Part shown: one piece after another, positions 8,585 through 17,268 of the stretch
Position numbering within the stretch: position 1 is the first letter of the stretch
Layout of the letters: each line of letters starts with the position of its first letter
DNA from: Kordiimonadaceae bacterium
GTDB lineage: Bacteria > Pseudomonadota > Alphaproteobacteria > Sphingomonadales > Emcibacteraceae
DNA length: 64,000 nucleotides
Direction: 5' to 3'
Assembly: GCA_024236295.1 (NCBI GenBank)
Contig: JACKKT010000005.1
Location: 146,908 to 210,907 of the forward strand
Translations under genes and position numbers: made by a program
Notes under the pieces: generated by a model
Database searches by the model: none
What the model saw: the letters and a program-made list of their open reading frames with translations, nothing else
Told to the model about the DNA's origin: nothing

Positions 8585-9969
8585 TGATGATCTCCCGCTG
8601 TTACATAGCCAATGGCATGATCGGTAATCCACTGGTTTTCAGTGTTATTACGGTCATAATGAAGGGCACCGTCGATAAACACATTTTCCGCCAGCGCATA
8701 TACACTGAGCGGGTCACCGTTCCAGATCACGACATCTGCATTCTTTCCCACCTCAAGCGATCCGATCTGATCGGCAAGACCAATGGATTTGGCAGGGTTC
8801 AGGGTCAGCCAACGGAATACCTCACCACGGGTAAAATGAAGACCAACCCGCTCGCCATCTGCCCAGGCTTTCGCCGCTTCCTGATTTAAACGCTGACCGC
8901 CCGTGTCACTGTCCGAATGGACAATGGCACAGCCACCAGCGGCCGCCATCATCGGGATATTTTCATCAATCCCGTCAAAGCTTTCCAGTTTAAATCCCCA
9001 CCAGTCGGCCCACATTCCGGCACAAATATCATTTTCCGCCAGAATATCGGCAATTTTATAGGCTTCAACCGCATGGTGAAAGGCAGCTATTTTATAATGA
9101 AACTCGCGTGCCATATTGATCACATCAACCATTTCATCAGCGCGGTAGCAATGCATCTGGATACTGATTTCACCGTTTAAGACACCCATCAGCGTTTCCA
9201 GTTTCAAATCACGTTTCGGCGCTTTGACATCCTTGCCCGCCTTATAATCCTCATAATATTTATCCCAGGCATTTTTATAGTCCGTTGCCTCAATCCATGA
9301 AGTACGGTATCCGGCAAATTGCCCCATGGCCGTGGCAAATCTCCCCTGCGAACGATGAACGCCGCGCGGGTTTTCACCACAGGCCATTTTAAGTCCGTAT
9401 GGTGCCCCGGGAAACTTCATTCCTTCGGTTGAGCGGCTTGGCACCATTTTCAGCGTCACGCCGCGGCCCCCGAAACGGTTTGCTGACCCTGGCAAATTCT
9501 GTTGTGTTGTGACCCCTGCCGCCAGTGCCGCCGGGAAATTCGGGGTTTGCGGCCAGATTGAATGCTCCCCCCAGACATCGGCAGTGTTTGGGGCCTTTAC
9601 TTCGTTACCGCCATCAGTCCATATGCCCATGTGCGAATGCATATCGATGATACCGGGGGTTACCCATTTTCCAGAACCATCAATAATTTTGGCACCGGCC
9701 GGAATATCGATCGTCTCGCCAACGGCAATAATCTTGCCACCATCCATCACAACTGTTCCCCGTTCAATCTCCCCGCCATCTCCGGTCAGGATATGAGCAT
9801 TGGTAATCGCCGTTAATTCAGAAGGCCAAGGTACATAAGTGCTAGGAAACGGGTCTTTATCAATCACCACCATTGGCGCACGGTTATCTGCTTCCTGTGC
9901 AAACGCGGCCGAAGTAATGACTGCGGCGGAAACACAGGTCAGCAGTTTCAGGAATTTTGAAAATTTCAT
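8581..9969 (-). CDS. Exported metal-dependent amidohydrolase
   Basis: A 463-residue protein with a signal peptide ending near AAFAQ. The ligand set of the amidohydrolase superfamily is visible: DMHSH (His111, His113), MHCYRADE (His273), FHHAVE (about His298) and HSDSD (Asp at about 353). The C-terminal GSLEVGKNADVVIWNGDPL strand closes the beta-sandwich. It resembles periplasmic imidazolonepropionase-like or Xaa-Pro-dipeptidase-like hydrolases, so a cyclic amide or dipeptide substrate is plausible but unproven. The ATG at 9969 follows a GAGGGAG site; an in-frame TTG 15 bases upstream lies across that site and is unlikely. It is first gene of a two-gene operon with the inactive-looking paralog. 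Confidence 0.85.
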   Translation of the reverse strand: MKFSKFLKLLTCVSAAVITSAAFAQEADNRAPMVVIDKDPFPSTYVPWPSELTAITNAHILTGDGGEIERGTVVMDGGKIIAVGETIDIPAGAKIIDGSGKWVTPGIIDMHSHMGIWTDGGNEVKAPNTADVWGEHSIWPQTPNFPAALAAGVTTQQNLPGSANRFGGRGVTLKMVPSRSTEGMKFPGAPYGLKMACGENPRGVHRSQGRFATAMGQFAGYRTSWIEATDYKNAWDKYYEDYKAGKDVKAPKRDLKLETLMGVLNGEISIQMHCYRADEMVDVINMAREFHYKIAAFHHAVEAYKIADILAENDICAGMWADWWGFKLESFDGIDENIPMMAAAGGCAIVHSDSDTGGQRLNQEAAKAWADGERVGLHFTRGEVFRWLTLNPAKSIGLADQIGSLEVGKNADVVIWNGDPLSVYALAENVFIDGALHYDRNNTENQWITDHAIGYVTAGDHQ

Positions 9970-10081
9970 AAGCTTCTCCCTCAAGAATTCAGATTTTTTT
10001 ATTTTTCCCTTTAATTCACGGTATAAGAATGATTAACTATATTCAATAAAAATCAAGTTCATAAAAAAAGAGGATATTATC

Positions 10082-10627
10082 ATGAAAAGAAGAAGTTTCT
10101 TTGCCGCAGCCGGTTTAAGTGCCCTGGCGGCCACAATGCTATCAGGTAAAGCATCAGCCCAGTCTGGTGGAAAAGTAGATGCCAAACTGGCTGAACTCGG
10201 CATTGAAGTTGCTCCCGCTTCTGCACCGGTTGCCGCCTATGTCGGCTGGCGCAAGGTTGGCAATCTTGTCTATATTGCCGGACAGGTTCCCCATGATGAA
10301 AATGGCAATATTATCGGCAAGCTCGGCGTAAACATGACAACCGAACAGGGTTATGCCGCCGCCCGCGCCTGTGGCATTTCCATTCTAGGCCAGCTTAAAT
10401 CGGCCCTTAATGGTGACCTTGACCGCGTAAAACAGTGCATTCAAATTCAGGGGCTTGTTAATTCCGCTGATGATTATACCGAACAGCATCTGGTTATTAA
10501 CGGTACATCAGAACTATTCCGCGATATCTGGGGCGAAGCCGGTCTTGCCGCACGTGCCGCTGTCGGCACCAACAGCCTGCCGCTTGGTATTGCCTGTGAA
10601 GTCCTCGCTGTATTCGAGGTAGCATAA
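10082..10627 (+). CDS. Exported RidA/YjgF family protein (first of a tandem pair)
   Basis: A 181-residue protein. The N-terminus MKRRSFFAAAGLSALAATML has a twin-arginine-like RRxFF motif and a hydrophobic stretch ending before SAQS. The mature part is a RidA-fold domain with VGNLVYIAGQVP (about residues 58-69), a central DLDRVKQCIQIQGLVN segment and the C-terminal AARAAVGTNSLPLG, containing the conserved Arg. Cytosolic RidA proteins deaminate reactive enamines and imines made by PLP enzymes. Export of this family is less common, and the role outside the cytoplasm is unknown. An AGAGGA site lies before the ATG at 10082. Its end overlaps the start of the second copy by one base. Confidence 0.85.
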   Translation: MKRRSFFAAAGLSALAATMLSGKASAQSGGKVDAKLAELGIEVAPASAPVAAYVGWRKVGNLVYIAGQVPHDENGNIIGKLGVNMTTEQGYAAARACGISILGQLKSALNGDLDRVKQCIQIQGLVNSADDYTEQHLVINGTSELFRDIWGEAGLAARAAVGTNSLPLGIACEVLAVFEVA

Positions 10628-11184
10628 TGTTCCGTCGGGCTTTCCTCACATCAATCGTTACCAGTATTCTTGCCGCCTGTGGCAAATCGGAACAGGCGTC
10701 AGAGGAAAAAATGCAATCAAAACTTGCCCAGGGGAATAGTGGCAGAATTGATGCAAAGCTCGCTGAACTAGGTATTGAGCTGCCGGAGGCAAGAACCCCT
10801 ATTGCCGCCTATACCCCAATCCGCAAAGTCGGCAATATGGTTTATATCGCCGGACAGGGTCCAAGCAATCAGGGTGTAGTCGGTAAGGATTATACCACTG
10901 AACAGGCCTATCAGATGGCCCGCGAGGCCGGTATTCTGGTGCTCAGCCAATTAAAAGCCGCCTGCGACGGTGATCTTGACCGGGTCGTACAATGCGTGCA
11001 GCTTCAGGGGCTTGTCCGCGCCACCAGCGATTATACTGAACAACATCTGGTCATAAATGGCACGTCTGAACTGTTCCGTGATGTCTTTGGTGATAGCGGT
11101 CTTGCCGCGCGTGCTGCTGTCGGCACCAACTCCTTACCGGTCGGGTTTGTATGCGAAGTAATCGCCACATTCGAGATCGCTTAG
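10627..11184 (+). CDS. RidA/YjgF family lipoprotein (second of a tandem pair)
   Basis: A 185-residue paralog of the preceding gene. The N-terminus MFRRAFLTSIVTSILAACGK is a lipoprotein signal with lipobox LAAC and Cys18 as the acylation site. The first copy instead has a Tat-like signal without a lipobox. The RidA domain repeats VGNMVYIAGQGPS, DLDRVVQCVQLQGLV, YTEQHLVINGTSELFRD and AARAAVGTNSLPVG almost word for word. Its ATG overlaps the previous stop (TAATG), with GAGGT just upstream, so the two are co-translated. One copy is membrane-anchored and the other is probably soluble in the periplasm; they may form mixed trimers, by inference. Confidence 0.85.
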   Translation: MFRRAFLTSIVTSILAACGKSEQASEEKMQSKLAQGNSGRIDAKLAELGIELPEARTPIAAYTPIRKVGNMVYIAGQGPSNQGVVGKDYTTEQAYQMAREAGILVLSQLKAACDGDLDRVVQCVQLQGLVRATSDYTEQHLVINGTSELFRDVFGDSGLAARAAVGTNSLPVGFVCEVIATFEIA

Positions 11185-11517
11185 GTGTCTCAATCCTTAA
11201 ATCATTTTAAAAAGCGTCTGCTTGAAAAAAGGCAGGCGCTTTTGTCCATTATCGAGGGAACAAAGGATAACTCAAAGGCCGTAACCCTTGACCAGACGTC
11301 TGTCGGGCGCCTTTCCCGTATGGACGCCATGCAGGGACAGGCCATGGCCGAAGAGGTTAAAAGACGGCGCCAAAACGAACTTAAGAAAATTGATGCTGCA
11401 CTGACACGGATAGAAGAAGACGATTTTGGATATTGCCTGAACTGTGGTGACGATATTGACAAAAAGCGCCTTGATTTTGATCCATCAATCACCCTTTGCA
11501 ATAACTGCGCGAGGTAG
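11185..11517 (+). CDS. TraR/DksA family C4 zinc-finger protein
   Basis: A 110-residue protein with an N-terminal helical part and a C-terminal zinc finger, FGYCLNCGDDIDKKRL then TLCNNCAR. The four cysteines follow the DksA/TraR C4 pattern. It is shorter than typical DksA (about 150 residues), closer to short TraR-like or YbiI-like proteins. Family members bind RNA polymerase through the secondary channel and tune initiation. I see no clear DxxDxA tip motif, so activity on polymerase is uncertain. It begins with GTG immediately after the stop of the RidA gene (zero spacing), implying co-translation in a three-gene unit. Confidence 0.8.
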   Translation: MSQSLNHFKKRLLEKRQALLSIIEGTKDNSKAVTLDQTSVGRLSRMDAMQGQAMAEEVKRRRQNELKKIDAALTRIEEDDFGYCLNCGDDIDKKRLDFDPSITLCNNCAR

Positions 11518-11537
11518 TAACATTCCACAATAAAAAA

Positions 11538-11570
11538 GGCCGCCCCCGAAACGGGAACGGCCCTCTTTTT
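11538..11570. terminator. Bidirectional terminator between convergent genes
   Basis: GGCCG (11538-11542) pairs with CGGCC (11558-11562), with an inner CCCG/CGGG stem and A and T tracts on the two sides. It separates the rightward RidA-DksA unit from the leftward aminotransferase-like gene. Confidence 0.85.
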
Positions 11571-11588
11571 TATTTGGTATTGCTAGCC

Positions 11589-12971
11589 TTATGCAAAAGC
11601 TTTTTTACAGGCTTTATCCAGGTTCTCTAGCGCTGTTTTCAGGCTTGAACGTGGAACAGCAATATTCATACGCATGAAGCCTTCTGCACCGATACCATAA
11701 GAGTTACCGGAGTTAAGCTGTACGCCGCAAGTGTCAACAATCCACTCACCCAGAGCCATTTCAGGCTTAAGGCCGGAATGTCTTCTGCCCTGATCACGCA
11801 TTTTGTCATGATAGGCTTTCATATATTCTGGGGTAACAACCTTTTTCATCAGTTCATTACAGTCAAGCCATGCAAGATATGTACCTTCCGGCTTGGAATA
11901 GCTGATGCCTGGCATGTTGCCTGATTTATTAATGAAATCGACAACATAATCAAAGTTAGCATCTACATAGGCAGAAACGTCAGTTGCCCACTGGCCACCT
12001 TCACGGAACGCTGTTTCACAGGCAATAAGACCAAATACGTTCCAACCTTCATCATGACCGCCACCAATCATTGTTGCGTTCATAAGGTCCTGGTTTTTCG
12101 TAAAGAAGTAAGCCACTTTAAGTGCAGCCTGACCGAATGTTTTTGATGGTGAACGGTAAGTGATGCTGTGCTGAGCATATTTTTCACCGATAGATGCATA
12201 TGGCGTAAATTTATGGCCTTTATTGACATAATCACAATGGATTTCGTCGGCCAGAATTGTTACACCGCGGCTGATACAAAGATCACCAAGAGCACGAAGC
12301 TCATCCGCTGTCCAGCACTCACCTGACGGGTTGTTCGGGTTACAGAGAATGAGACATTTTGTTTCATAATCAAGACGCTTGTCAAGATCTTCAAGATCCA
12401 TATGCCAGCGGCCATTGATTTTTTTCATTGGGTTCATTTCAACGCGCATACCCGCTTTTTGAATGGCCCCTGTGAAACCGCTATATGTTGGTGTTTGAAG
12501 AATGACTTTACCTTTTACAGGGTTTAGTCCGCGCATGGATGAAATCATGCCTGGCTTCAATGCACAGGATAATTTGATCCAGCTTTTTTCTACATCAAGA
12601 CCATAACGATCTTTGTTCCAGTCAATGATTGACTGATATACGCTGTCCGGAACAGTTTCATAACCGAACTGTTCATATTTTGCGCGCTCCTGAAGTGCCT
12701 TTACAACAAAAGGAGGCTGTTTGAAATCAAGATCCGCAATACCCATTGGCACAGTGATTTTGTCTCTTCCATAACGTTTAATCGCAGCATCCCACTTTAC
12801 GCTGTTATGCCCGATACGGCTGTATATATCGTCGAAGTTATAACCTTTTCCGCCCCCTCTTGATTGCCCCATAGCAAGTGCGCCGCTGGCACCCGCTGCT
12901 GACATAAGCGCAGTAACACCAGCCGCACCTTTCATAAAATTACGACGGCTTGGTCCGTTTAATTTTTTCAT
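11589..12971 (-). CDS. Tat-exported MalY/PatB-type PLP enzyme (aminotransferase class I/II fold)
   Basis: A 460-residue fold-type-I PLP enzyme. The N-terminus carries the twin-arginine motif SRRNFMKG (residues 8-15) and a hydrophobic Ala/Gly stretch, so it should cross the membrane folded with its cofactor. Enzyme motifs include LCNPNNPSGECW (about residues 209-220), ADEIHCDYV (about 241-249) and the PLP lysine in SPSKTF (Lys277). These match the MalY/PatB group of cystathionine beta-lyase-like enzymes, which cleave C-S bonds or transaminate. The substrate is unknown. The ATG at 12971 has an AAGGAAA site. An extracytoplasmic location is unusual for this family and fits the exported RidA proteins next door. 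Confidence 0.85.
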   Translation of the reverse strand: MKKLNGPSRRNFMKGAAGVTALMSAAGASGALAMGQSRGGGKGYNFDDIYSRIGHNSVKWDAAIKRYGRDKITVPMGIADLDFKQPPFVVKALQERAKYEQFGYETVPDSVYQSIIDWNKDRYGLDVEKSWIKLSCALKPGMISSMRGLNPVKGKVILQTPTYSGFTGAIQKAGMRVEMNPMKKINGRWHMDLEDLDKRLDYETKCLILCNPNNPSGECWTADELRALGDLCISRGVTILADEIHCDYVNKGHKFTPYASIGEKYAQHSITYRSPSKTFGQAALKVAYFFTKNQDLMNATMIGGGHDEGWNVFGLIACETAFREGGQWATDVSAYVDANFDYVVDFINKSGNMPGISYSKPEGTYLAWLDCNELMKKVVTPEYMKAYHDKMRDQGRRHSGLKPEMALGEWIVDTCGVQLNSGNSYGIGAEGFMRMNIAVPRSSLKTALENLDKACKKAFA

Positions 12972-13119
12972 ATTAATTTCCTTTTATGTTATTCCCGGGG
13001 CCTTTGTGTAGCCCGATTGCCCTTTGAAATACTCATTTAAACGGTAAATATTATAATTTTTTTAGAAATTCCCGTTTTGCTCTCCTCTCAAAGATGATAG
13101 TTTATAACATGACAATTTT

Positions 13120-14241
13120 ATGATGAAAAGAAAAAATAATTCCAGTGTGACCGACCAAATAGAAATAATCATTATCGGGACTGGTGTAATCGGCCTGGCT
13201 ATTGCTAAAACCCTGGCGGATAAGGGTCATGACGTTCTTATCCTGGAAAAAGAAGCCAGCTTTGGCATGGGCATCAGCTCAAGAAACAGCGAAGTCATCC
13301 ATGCTGGTCTTTACTTCGCTCCGGATATGTTAAAAACAACACTGTGTATTGATGGGAAAAAAAGACTTTATGATTATTCGAATTCCCGCCACATCCCCCA
13401 TAAACGTTGCGGCAAACTGATTGTAGCCACCAGCGATGATGAAATTCGCAGACTCGACCAGATTTATAAAAATGCCGGAAATTGTGGTATTGATAACCTT
13501 GAATATCTGACAAAAACCCAATTTAATCAACTTGAACCTGATATTACGGCAAAAGCAGCACTTTTTTCTCCTTCCAGCGGCATTATTGACAGCCATAGCT
13601 ATATGTTCTCCCTGCTCGGGGATTTTGAAGCGGCTGGTGGAAATGTCGCCTTTAATGTAACTATTCGATCAATTGAAAAATCTGACGGGGTCTTTCTGGT
13701 ATCAACCAATGACGAATATCAGATTTCCTCCAGATTGCTGATCAATGCAGCCGGGCTTGGGGCAATGAATATCGCCCGACTGATTAATGGCCTTGACCCA
13801 TGCTATATTCCTGACCTTGTCATGGCTAAGGGGCATTATTTTTCCTATTCCGGCAAAACCCGCTTCCGGCATCTTGTCTACCCGATCCCTTTTGTCGGCG
13901 GGCTTGGGGTTCATCTTACTCTTGATATTGCGGGCGGTGTAAAATTCGGTCCTGATGTTCATTTTATTCACCATGAAGACTATAGCGTTGATCCTGCCCT
14001 GAAGGATGCGTTTGTAGATTCTGTGAAACGCTATTTTCCAGGGATAAATCCCGAAAAATTACACCCAGGTTACGCCGGGATAAGACCAAAACTTTCCAAA
14101 ACAGGTGAAGATTTTAACATTCAATTTGAAAAAGTTCATGGTATTAAGGGACTGGTGAATCTGTTCGGGATGGAATCTCCCGGTTTAACAGCCTCTCTCG
14201 CCATTGCTGATTATGTTACGGAAAAATTATATGAAAGTTGA
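13120..14241 (+). CDS. FAD-dependent oxidoreductase, L-2-hydroxyglutarate oxidase (LhgO)-like
   Basis: A 373-residue DAO-superfamily flavoprotein. A Rossmann FAD motif GTGVIGLAIAKTLADKGHDV lies at about residues 22-41 with LILEKE after it. SSRNSEVIHAGLYF (about 58-71) is the family's substrate-side signature as in LhgO. The C-terminus has GYAGIRPKL and GMESPGLTASLAIADYV. LhgO oxidises L-2-hydroxyglutarate and feeds electrons to the quinone pool; relatives oxidise other 2-hydroxy or amino acids. The next gene, a D-threonine-aldolase-like enzyme, overlaps by 11 bases, so a linked role in hydroxy-amino-acid breakdown is plausible. No strong ribosome site precedes the tandem ATGs at 13120 and 13123. 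Confidence 0.8.
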   Translation: MMKRKNNSSVTDQIEIIIIGTGVIGLAIAKTLADKGHDVLILEKEASFGMGISSRNSEVIHAGLYFAPDMLKTTLCIDGKKRLYDYSNSRHIPHKRCGKLIVATSDDEIRRLDQIYKNAGNCGIDNLEYLTKTQFNQLEPDITAKAALFSPSSGIIDSHSYMFSLLGDFEAAGGNVAFNVTIRSIEKSDGVFLVSTNDEYQISSRLLINAAGLGAMNIARLINGLDPCYIPDLVMAKGHYFSYSGKTRFRHLVYPIPFVGGLGVHLTLDIAGGVKFGPDVHFIHHEDYSVDPALKDAFVDSVKRYFPGINPEKLHPGYAGIRPKLSKTGEDFNIQFEKVHGIKGLVNLFGMESPGLTASLAIADYVTEKLYES

Positions 14242-15361
14242 CCATTTATATACACCCTGCCTTTTGCTGGACCGGAAAAAATTAAACCAGAATATTTCTC
14301 GAATGTGTAATCATATAAATAACCTTGGCGTCAGTTTACGCCCGCATGTAAAAACTGCGAAATCGGTTCCGGTAGCGTTAATGTGTGCGGGTGGAGAAAC
14401 GGGACCTATAACCGTTTCAACATTAAAGGAAGCCGAATATTTTGCTGATGCAGGATTTAAGGACATCATTTATGCGGTCAGCATGGTACCTGCTAAATTA
14501 CCCCGTGCGCTCGCCCTTTTGAAAAAAGGCATTGATTTAAAACTCATTATCGATAATGCCAATATAGCAAAAGAAATCAGTGCATTTGGGGAAAAAGAAA
14601 ACTGCAAACTCAAAGTTCTGATTGAAATTGACAGCGATATGCACAGGGCAGGACTTTCACCGGATTCTGAAGAAGTCATCTATGTTGCCCGCGCCTTGCA
14701 TGATGGAAAAGGAACAGAAATGGTCGGCGTTTTAACCCATGCCGGTGAATCCTATTATGGCACAAGTGAAAATGCATTCGTTAAAATGGCTGAGCAGGAA
14801 CGACACGCCATTACCACTGCTGCAGATAATATCAGAAAAGCAGGCATTCCCTGCCCAATTGTCAGCTGCGGTTCAACACCCACAGCCACTTTTGCAAAAG
14901 ACCTAACCGGCGTTACAGAAGTCCGAGCGGGTGTCTTTGTGTTTCAGGATGCTTATCAGGCGGGGATTGGTGTTTGCAAAAAATCCGATATAGCATTAAG
15001 CGTTCTGACAACAGTTATTAGCCATAAAAAAAATCAGAACCGCATAATTACCGATGCTGGCGGCATGGCCTTATCCAAGGATTACAGCACCAGAGGAACA
15101 TCTTTTGACTGTGGATATGGCCTTGTTGCAGACATCAAAGGCAACATAATTGAAAATCTGACTGTCATCGGTGCAAATCAGGAACATGGACTTATTTCAA
15201 CAAAAAACGGTGATCTTGATTTTGAAAAATTTCCTATCGGCACCAAACTGCGTATATTGCCAAATCATGCCTGTATGACTGCCGCCGCTTATGACACCTA
15301 TAACGTTATGGAAAATGATAATGAAATTTCCGAACAGTGGCAACGCTGCAACGGCTGGTGA
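14231..15361 (+). CDS. D-threonine aldolase / D-serine dehydratase-like PLP enzyme
   Basis: A 376-residue fold-type-III PLP enzyme (alanine-racemase N-terminal barrel plus DSD1-type C-terminal domain). The PLP lysine sits in RPHVKTAKS (Lys41). The C-terminal LPNHACMT carries the His-x-Cys pair that binds the zinc or manganese in this family. Members cleave D-threonine and related D-3-hydroxy-amino acids, or dehydrate D-serine or D-threo-3-hydroxyaspartate; the exact substrate cannot be chosen from sequence. The ATG at 14231 lies inside the end of the upstream oxidase gene, giving an 11-base overlap and coupled translation. A strong inverted repeat follows the gene. Confidence 0.85.
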   Translation: MKVDHLYTPCLLLDRKKLNQNISRMCNHINNLGVSLRPHVKTAKSVPVALMCAGGETGPITVSTLKEAEYFADAGFKDIIYAVSMVPAKLPRALALLKKGIDLKLIIDNANIAKEISAFGEKENCKLKVLIEIDSDMHRAGLSPDSEEVIYVARALHDGKGTEMVGVLTHAGESYYGTSENAFVKMAEQERHAITTAADNIRKAGIPCPIVSCGSTPTATFAKDLTGVTEVRAGVFVFQDAYQAGIGVCKKSDIALSVLTTVISHKKNQNRIITDAGGMALSKDYSTRGTSFDCGYGLVADIKGNIIENLTVIGANQEHGLISTKNGDLDFEKFPIGTKLRILPNHACMTAAAYDTYNVMENDNEISEQWQRCNGW

Positions 15362-15390
15362 ATTAATTAAATTTATGGAATGATTAAAAA

Positions 15391-15424
15391 TTAAGGCTTC
15401 TTTATTTAGGTAAAGAAGCCTTAA
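15391..15424. terminator. Two-way terminator, perfect 14-base inverted repeat
   Basis: TTAAGGCTTCTTTA (15391-15404) and TAAAGAAGCCTTAA (15411-15424) form a perfect stem with a 6-base loop. It lies between the D-amino-acid enzyme gene (ends 15361) and the chemoreceptor gene (ends 15482), and would terminate both. Confidence 0.85.
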
Positions 15425-15481
15425 TTATAAATAGGTTATGAATTTTTCTTAATGCATCAGTTAAGAAGTTACGATAAAAAA

Positions 15482-16735
15482 TCAGCCCGCTTTTCGATCA
15501 AGCAGCACTTCAAAGAAGCTTGCGGCTCTCTGCTCAAGATCAATAACCAGTTTTTCAATTGTACCTGAGGCCTCATTAACTTCAGATGCACTGGTCAAGG
15601 CACGACCAGCGGCTTCACTGACTTTATTGATATGTTTGGAAACTTCCTGTGTTCCCACAGATGCTTCCAGAATATTCTTACTGATCTCAACAGTCGTGTC
15701 TAGCTGTTCTGAAGTTGATTGTGATATGGCAACAGCAATATCATTTAATTCGTTGATGATTGAGGCAACACCATCAACCACGCTAACCGCAGAACTGACA
15801 TTGGATTGAATACTGTCAATTTGAGCACTAATATTCTCTGTTGCTTCGGCAGTTTGCCCGGCAAGTGATTTAACTTCAGACGCAACAACGGCAAAGCCCT
15901 TACCAGCTTCCCCGGCACGGGCCGCTTCTATGGTCGCGTTAAGGGCCAAAAGATTGGTCTGTGCCGCAATATCATTGATCATCTTGATCACTTCACCAAT
16001 CGCAGCTGAAGAATTTTGCAATTCATCAATTGATTTTTTGGCCGAAACTGCCTGCTCAGACGCTTCATGTGACTGATTGGTTGAAATTTTAACCTGACGG
16101 GAAATTTCCTGAACTGAAACCCCATATTCTTCTGTTGCCGCTGCAACAGTTTGTACATTGACACTCGCCTGCTCAGACGCTGCTGCCACATTGGCAGAAA
16201 GCGTCTGGGTTTCCGTGGCCAGTTCAGTCAAGCCATGTCCCAGAACTTTTAATTCCGAAGTCGAAGAATTCAAGGAATTTATAATTTCCATTATATTTTC
16301 ATTAAAGCCTTCCGCCAGAGTTTCCCTGTCTTTAACAGATTTAAGTTCAGTAGCCTCAATGCTTTCACAGGCGGCGTTAATTACTTTTGCACCACTTTCA
16401 AAACTTCCCGGCATTCCGCGGCTTAAGAATTTTCTGTAATATTGACCTTTTTCAGCGGCTTTTAGCGAAGCACCCGCTTCTCTTACATAGGCATCCGTAA
16501 TATCCAGCAGATAATTGATATCACAAAACACGTTTGAAAATTCTTCAAACTGGTTCCAGTGAACTATCCTGGCTTCCAGATTTCCTTTACGAAATTCGGG
16601 AGTAACCTGTTTTAAAACCTCAAAAGCCTCTTCATATAATTTAAGCTTCGCTTTAAGGTCGTCCACATCTTCTGCAGATGTTGAATTAATAACGTCATTA
16701 TCCTGCGATTTATTTTTTTTACCAAATCCAAACAT
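15482..16735 (-). CDS. Soluble methyl-accepting chemotaxis protein with HAMP-like N-terminus
   Basis: A 417-residue chemoreceptor without any transmembrane segment. Residues about 28-130 are helical, with GNLEARI and RKFLSRGMPGSF segments that look like divergent HAMP units as in Aer2-type receptors. The coiled-coil signalling domain has the highly conserved tip at about 253-292 (INDIAAQTNLLALNATIEAA, then AGKGFAVVASEVKSLA), which contacts CheA and CheW. No sensory domain of its own is present. The ATG at 16735 lies two bases after the stop of an Aer-type PAS gene, with AGGA inside that gene's end. The two are surely co-translated and probably form a two-chain aerotaxis receptor. Confidence 0.9.
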   Translation of the reverse strand: MFGFGKKNKSQDNDVINSTSAEDVDDLKAKLKLYEEAFEVLKQVTPEFRKGNLEARIVHWNQFEEFSNVFCDINYLLDITDAYVREAGASLKAAEKGQYYRKFLSRGMPGSFESGAKVINAACESIEATELKSVKDRETLAEGFNENIMEIINSLNSSTSELKVLGHGLTELATETQTLSANVAAASEQASVNVQTVAAATEEYGVSVQEISRQVKISTNQSHEASEQAVSAKKSIDELQNSSAAIGEVIKMINDIAAQTNLLALNATIEAARAGEAGKGFAVVASEVKSLAGQTAEATENISAQIDSIQSNVSSAVSVVDGVASIINELNDIAVAISQSTSEQLDTTVEISKNILEASVGTQEVSKHINKVSEAAGRALTSASEVNEASGTIEKLVIDLEQRAASFFEVLLDRKAG

Positions 16736-16737
16736 AA

Positions 16738-17268
16738 CTATTTTCCTACTGACCAGATAAATTCATCATATGATGTGTTGTTGTTTTTAAAGAAATTTTC
16801 AAGATAACTGACTGCTGCCTCAAGCCCCTCTTTGCGGTTCTTTGGTCCATTTTCAATTTCAAGAAGCTTCCTGTACATTTCGCTAATGGCAGATATTTTA
16901 TCCGGATCAGCTTTTCTGCGGCTCGAATGATAACCTGTAATTTCACCATTATTATCTAAAGTCGGTGTAATATGGGCAAATACCCAGTAAAATTTCCCCG
17001 ACTTGGACATGTTTTTCACATAGGCGAAAATTTCTTTTTTCGATTTAATTTGATGCCACAAATAATGAAAAATTGATCGTGGCATGTCCGGATGTCTTAT
17101 AATGCTATGTGGTTGATTTATGATTTCGTCCACGTTCATTTCCGAAACGCGGCAAAAGGTGTCGTTTACATATTTTATTTCACCCTTAAGATCGGTTTTT
17201 GAAACGATAATTTCTCCATCACTAACGGCAATTTCCTCATTGCACGGTGTAACCATTGATTTTGACAT
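16738..17268 (-). CDS. Stand-alone Aer-type PAS protein (predicted FAD redox sensor)
   Basis: A 176-residue protein with a PAS domain at about residues 14-115 and a conserved helical tail of about 60 residues. The PAS closely follows the Aer aerotaxis sensor: VSKTDLKGEIKYVNDTFCRV, then SIIRHPDMPRSIF, YVKNMSKSGKFYWVFAHITP and GYHSSRR. In Escherichia coli Aer, Arg57, His58 and Asp60 of the RHPD motif are needed for FAD binding. Here they are Arg58, His59 and Asp61. There is no membrane anchor or signalling domain; the MCP is the next gene. I chose the ATG at 17268, preceded by GTGGAG, over a GTG six bases upstream. Confidence 0.9.
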   Translation of the reverse strand: MSKSMVTPCNEEIAVSDGEIIVSKTDLKGEIKYVNDTFCRVSEMNVDEIINQPHSIIRHPDMPRSIFHYLWHQIKSKKEIFAYVKNMSKSGKFYWVFAHITPTLDNNGEITGYHSSRRKADPDKISAISEMYRKLLEIENGPKNRKEGLEAAVSYLENFFKNNNTSYDEFIWSVGK

